Shown here piece after piece: positions 62,210 through 64,000 of a stretch of DNA of 64,000 nucleotides (positions are counted from its first letter, which is position 1; every line of letters begins with the position of its first letter). Under the pieces are notes generated by a model that was not told the origin of the DNA, did no database searches, and was given only the letters and a program-made list of their open reading frames with translations. The translations under genes and the position numbers were made by a program. The DNA comes from Gallaecimonas mangrovi (lineage in GTDB: Bacteria > Pseudomonadota > Gammaproteobacteria > Enterobacterales > Gallaecimonadaceae): NCBI RefSeq assembly GCF_003367375.1, contig NZ_CP031416.1:2301501-2365500 (forward strand), in the 5' to 3' direction.

Positions 62210-63166
62210 ATGACACGCCCTCGCTCTGAACTGGTGTCGGTGAACGACACACCCTACTACCACTGCATTTGTCGTTGTGTTCGCCGTGCTTTTTTGTGTG
62301 GTGAAGACAGTCTCACCGGTCAGGACTACAGCCACCGCAAGATTTGGGTGATGGAGAGGCTGAAGGTATTGCAAGCGGTGTTTACCATCGAGCTTTGTGC
62401 TTATGCGGTGATGTCCAATCATTACCATCTGGTGGTGCATGTGGATGCCAAAGCGGCAGAGGCACTCGACGACGAGGCTGTTATGGCGCGCTGGGAGCAA
62501 CTGTTTTCACTGTCGCTGCTGGTTAGCCGTTACCGGGCGGGCAAGCTGACTTGTGAAGCCGAGCGCACCGTGGCGCGTATGCATATCGATAAACTGCGCC
62601 ACCGGCTCTGTGACCTTTCCTGGTTTATGCGTTGCTTGAATGAACACCTTGCCCGCAAGGCCAATGAGGAAGACCACTGCAAAGGCCGGTTTTGGGAAGC
62701 CCGTTTTAAATCGCAAGCCATTTTGGATGAAGCCGGGCTATTGGCCTGTACGGCCTATGTAGACCTTAATCCCCTTCGCGCCAAAATCGTCGATACCCCT
62801 GAAGCCTCTGCCGATGTGTCACTGTCAGCGCGGCTTAATACCGAAGACGACACCAAGCCCGCATTACTGCCCTTTGTGACCCAGTTTAAAGACAGTCCCA
62901 AAGGCATTCCCTTTGCCTTGGCCGATTATCTGGCATTAGTTGACTGGACAGGCCGCGCACAAAGAGAAGACAAACGCGGCTTTATCAACCCAGAAACACC
63001 AGCCATTCTGGACCGCTTAGGCCTCGATGCCGACAGCTTCCTTATCGCCCTTGGCCAACATCAACTTTCCCGTGGCACGGTGATTGGCCATAAACAAGCG
63101 CAAAGCGCTTACGCCAAAGCCCACCACCGACGACACGTCGTCGGCCCGCCGATAAAAGCCGCCTAA
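62210..63166 (+). mobile_element. REP-associated tyrosine transposase (Y1/HUH), complete
   Basis: 318-residue gene, start ATG 62210 (MTRPRSELVSVNDTPYYHCICRCVRRAFL). It has the HUH metal motif in SNHYHLVVH (about 69-77) and the probable nucleophile Tyr in ACTAYVDLNPLRAKI (about 185), with CKGRFWEARFKSQAIL between. This is the IS200/IS605-related Y1 family that moves as single strand via end hairpins. Hairpin repeats lie upstream, and a conserved 3' flank (63201-63350) ends in AGAAAATGGGTGTCCC. The gene probably serves the dispersed repeats in the cassette region. Confidence 0.85.
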
Positions 63167-63355
63167 GCCCTCACGCCACCACACTCACGAACCCTCAGCA
63201 GTCGCTGATAGTCTCGCTCGCCTGGAACTTGCGTTTTAGTAAAAAAATCACCACCAGACCAAAGCAAACCACCCTAAAAGGCTGACGAATACACCACTGT
63301 CGATGCAATTCGAAAACAGACTTTTTGGTTACTTAGAAAATGGGTGTCCCTTTTT

Positions 63356-64000
63356 ATGTACGCGGTGATGTCCAATCATTACCATCTGGTGGTGCATGTG
63401 GATGCCAAAGCCGCAGAGACACTCGACGATGAAGCCGTTATGGCGCGCTGGGAGCAATTGTTCGCGCTACCACTGCTGGTTAGCCGTTACCGAGCAGGCA
63501 AGCTGACTTGTGAAACAGAGCGCACCGTGGCGCGTTTGCATATCGATAAGTTGCGCCGGCGGCTGTGTGATTTATCTTGGTTTATGCGTTGCTTGAATGA
63601 ATACCTTGCCCGCAAGGCTAATGAGGAAGACAACTGCAAAGGCCGGTTTTGGGAAGCCCGTTTTAAATCGCAAGCCATTTTGGATGAAGCAGGTTTATTG
63701 GCTTGTATGGCCTATGTAGACCTTAATCCCCTTCGCGCCAAGATAGTCGATACCCCTGAAGCCTCAGCTGATGTGTCACTGTCAGCAAGGCTAAATAGTG
63801 ACGACACCAAGCCCGCATTACTGCCCTTTGTGACTCAGTTTAAAGACAGCCCCAAAGGCATTCCCTTTGCCTTGGCTGACTACCTGGCATTAGTTGACTG
63901 GACTGGCCGCGCACAGCGTGAAGACAAACGCGGCTTTATCAGCCAAGAGACGCCTGCCATTTTGGACCGCTTAGGCCTCGATGCCGACAGCTTCCTTATT
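63356..64000 (+). pseudogene. Second RAYT gene copy, 5'-truncated, running off the window
   Basis: Starts at ATG 63356 as MYAVMSNHYHLVVHVDAKA and matches the first copy from its residue 66 on, at high identity (differences such as SLSLLV/ALPLLV). It stays open to the window end. It lacks the first 65 residues, though HUH and Tyr motifs remain. It is fused directly to the first element's right end (GTGTCCCTTTTT). Listed as a pseudogene because the N-terminal strand of the fold is missing. Confidence 0.75.

Noticed and set aside
1-64000. CRISPR array, tRNA or rRNA genes
   Set aside because: No regularly spaced repeats, no cloverleaf with CCA-type end and no rRNA-like stretch was recognised by eye.

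Overview
The window is about 64 kb of chromosome from a gammaproteobacterium. Codon use, strong AGGA-type ribosome sites, hut genes of the HutF/HutG type, cysE, ppnP, gnd and a BtsSR/BtsT-like set all fit an aquatic Alteromonadales/Aeromonadales-like genome. Gallaecimonas is my best guess, but nothing in the window proves it. No rRNA, tRNA or CRISPR array was seen.

Layout. 1-5.1 kb: the start of a CstA/BtsT-type pyruvate transporter (cut by the window edge), a two-gene LytS/LytTR two-component system and a periplasmic isoaspartyl peptidase, then a CHAD protein. A pair of BtsR-type boxes sits in front of the transporter. 5.2-16.3 kb: a twice-frameshifted acyl-CoA synthetase, a periplasmic phospholipase D-like protein, an NCS1-type permease, gnd, a cytoplasmic PAS chemoreceptor, a cupin, and two GNAT genes, one broken by an amber codon.

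16.7-24.1 kb: an AT-richer array of short genes, all on the minus strand. They are separated by imperfect inverted repeats ending in GTTAT(G/A/T)-type and YTAAC-type core sites, which I read as attC sites of integron gene cassettes. No integrase gene is visible, so within this window it is an orphan array (a CALIN). Cassette products include a cupin, a two-TM protein, a LysE exporter, a three- or four-TM protein, an aminoglycoside-phosphotransferase-like kinase, two unknown proteins (one with a C-terminal membrane anchor), a KAP-family P-loop NTPase and a small protein of a family often labelled ADP-ribosylation/crystallin J1. Several attC sites are split by non-coding repeats. The ends of these repeats (AGAAnnTGGRTGTCC) match the ends of a Y1/HUH REP-associated tyrosine transposase (RAYT) element at 62-63.4 kb.

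24.6-52.3 kb: ordinary chromosome with a dCACHE chemoreceptor, a PhnA-like protein, a large PAS-GGDEF-EAL protein, LysR/SDR and AraC/AhpD-like divergent pairs, ppnP, an IclR-gabD-Fe-alcohol dehydrogenase set (probably 4-hydroxybutyrate/succinate semialdehyde use), a DHA2 efflux pump, a threonine aldolase, cysE, an SPFH protein, divergent hutF/hutG around a perfect HutC-type operator, and an old yellow enzyme. Most convergent gene ends share clear bidirectional terminators.

52.3-62 kb: a minus-strand run of small unknown, often secreted or membrane genes mixed with three GNATs. It includes a nucleotidyltransferase-like gene with an amber codon and a small membrane gene broken at a T8 run. An AT-rich trio with a CDP-alcohol phosphatidyltransferase follows. 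The window ends in the RAYT gene and a second, 5'-truncated copy.
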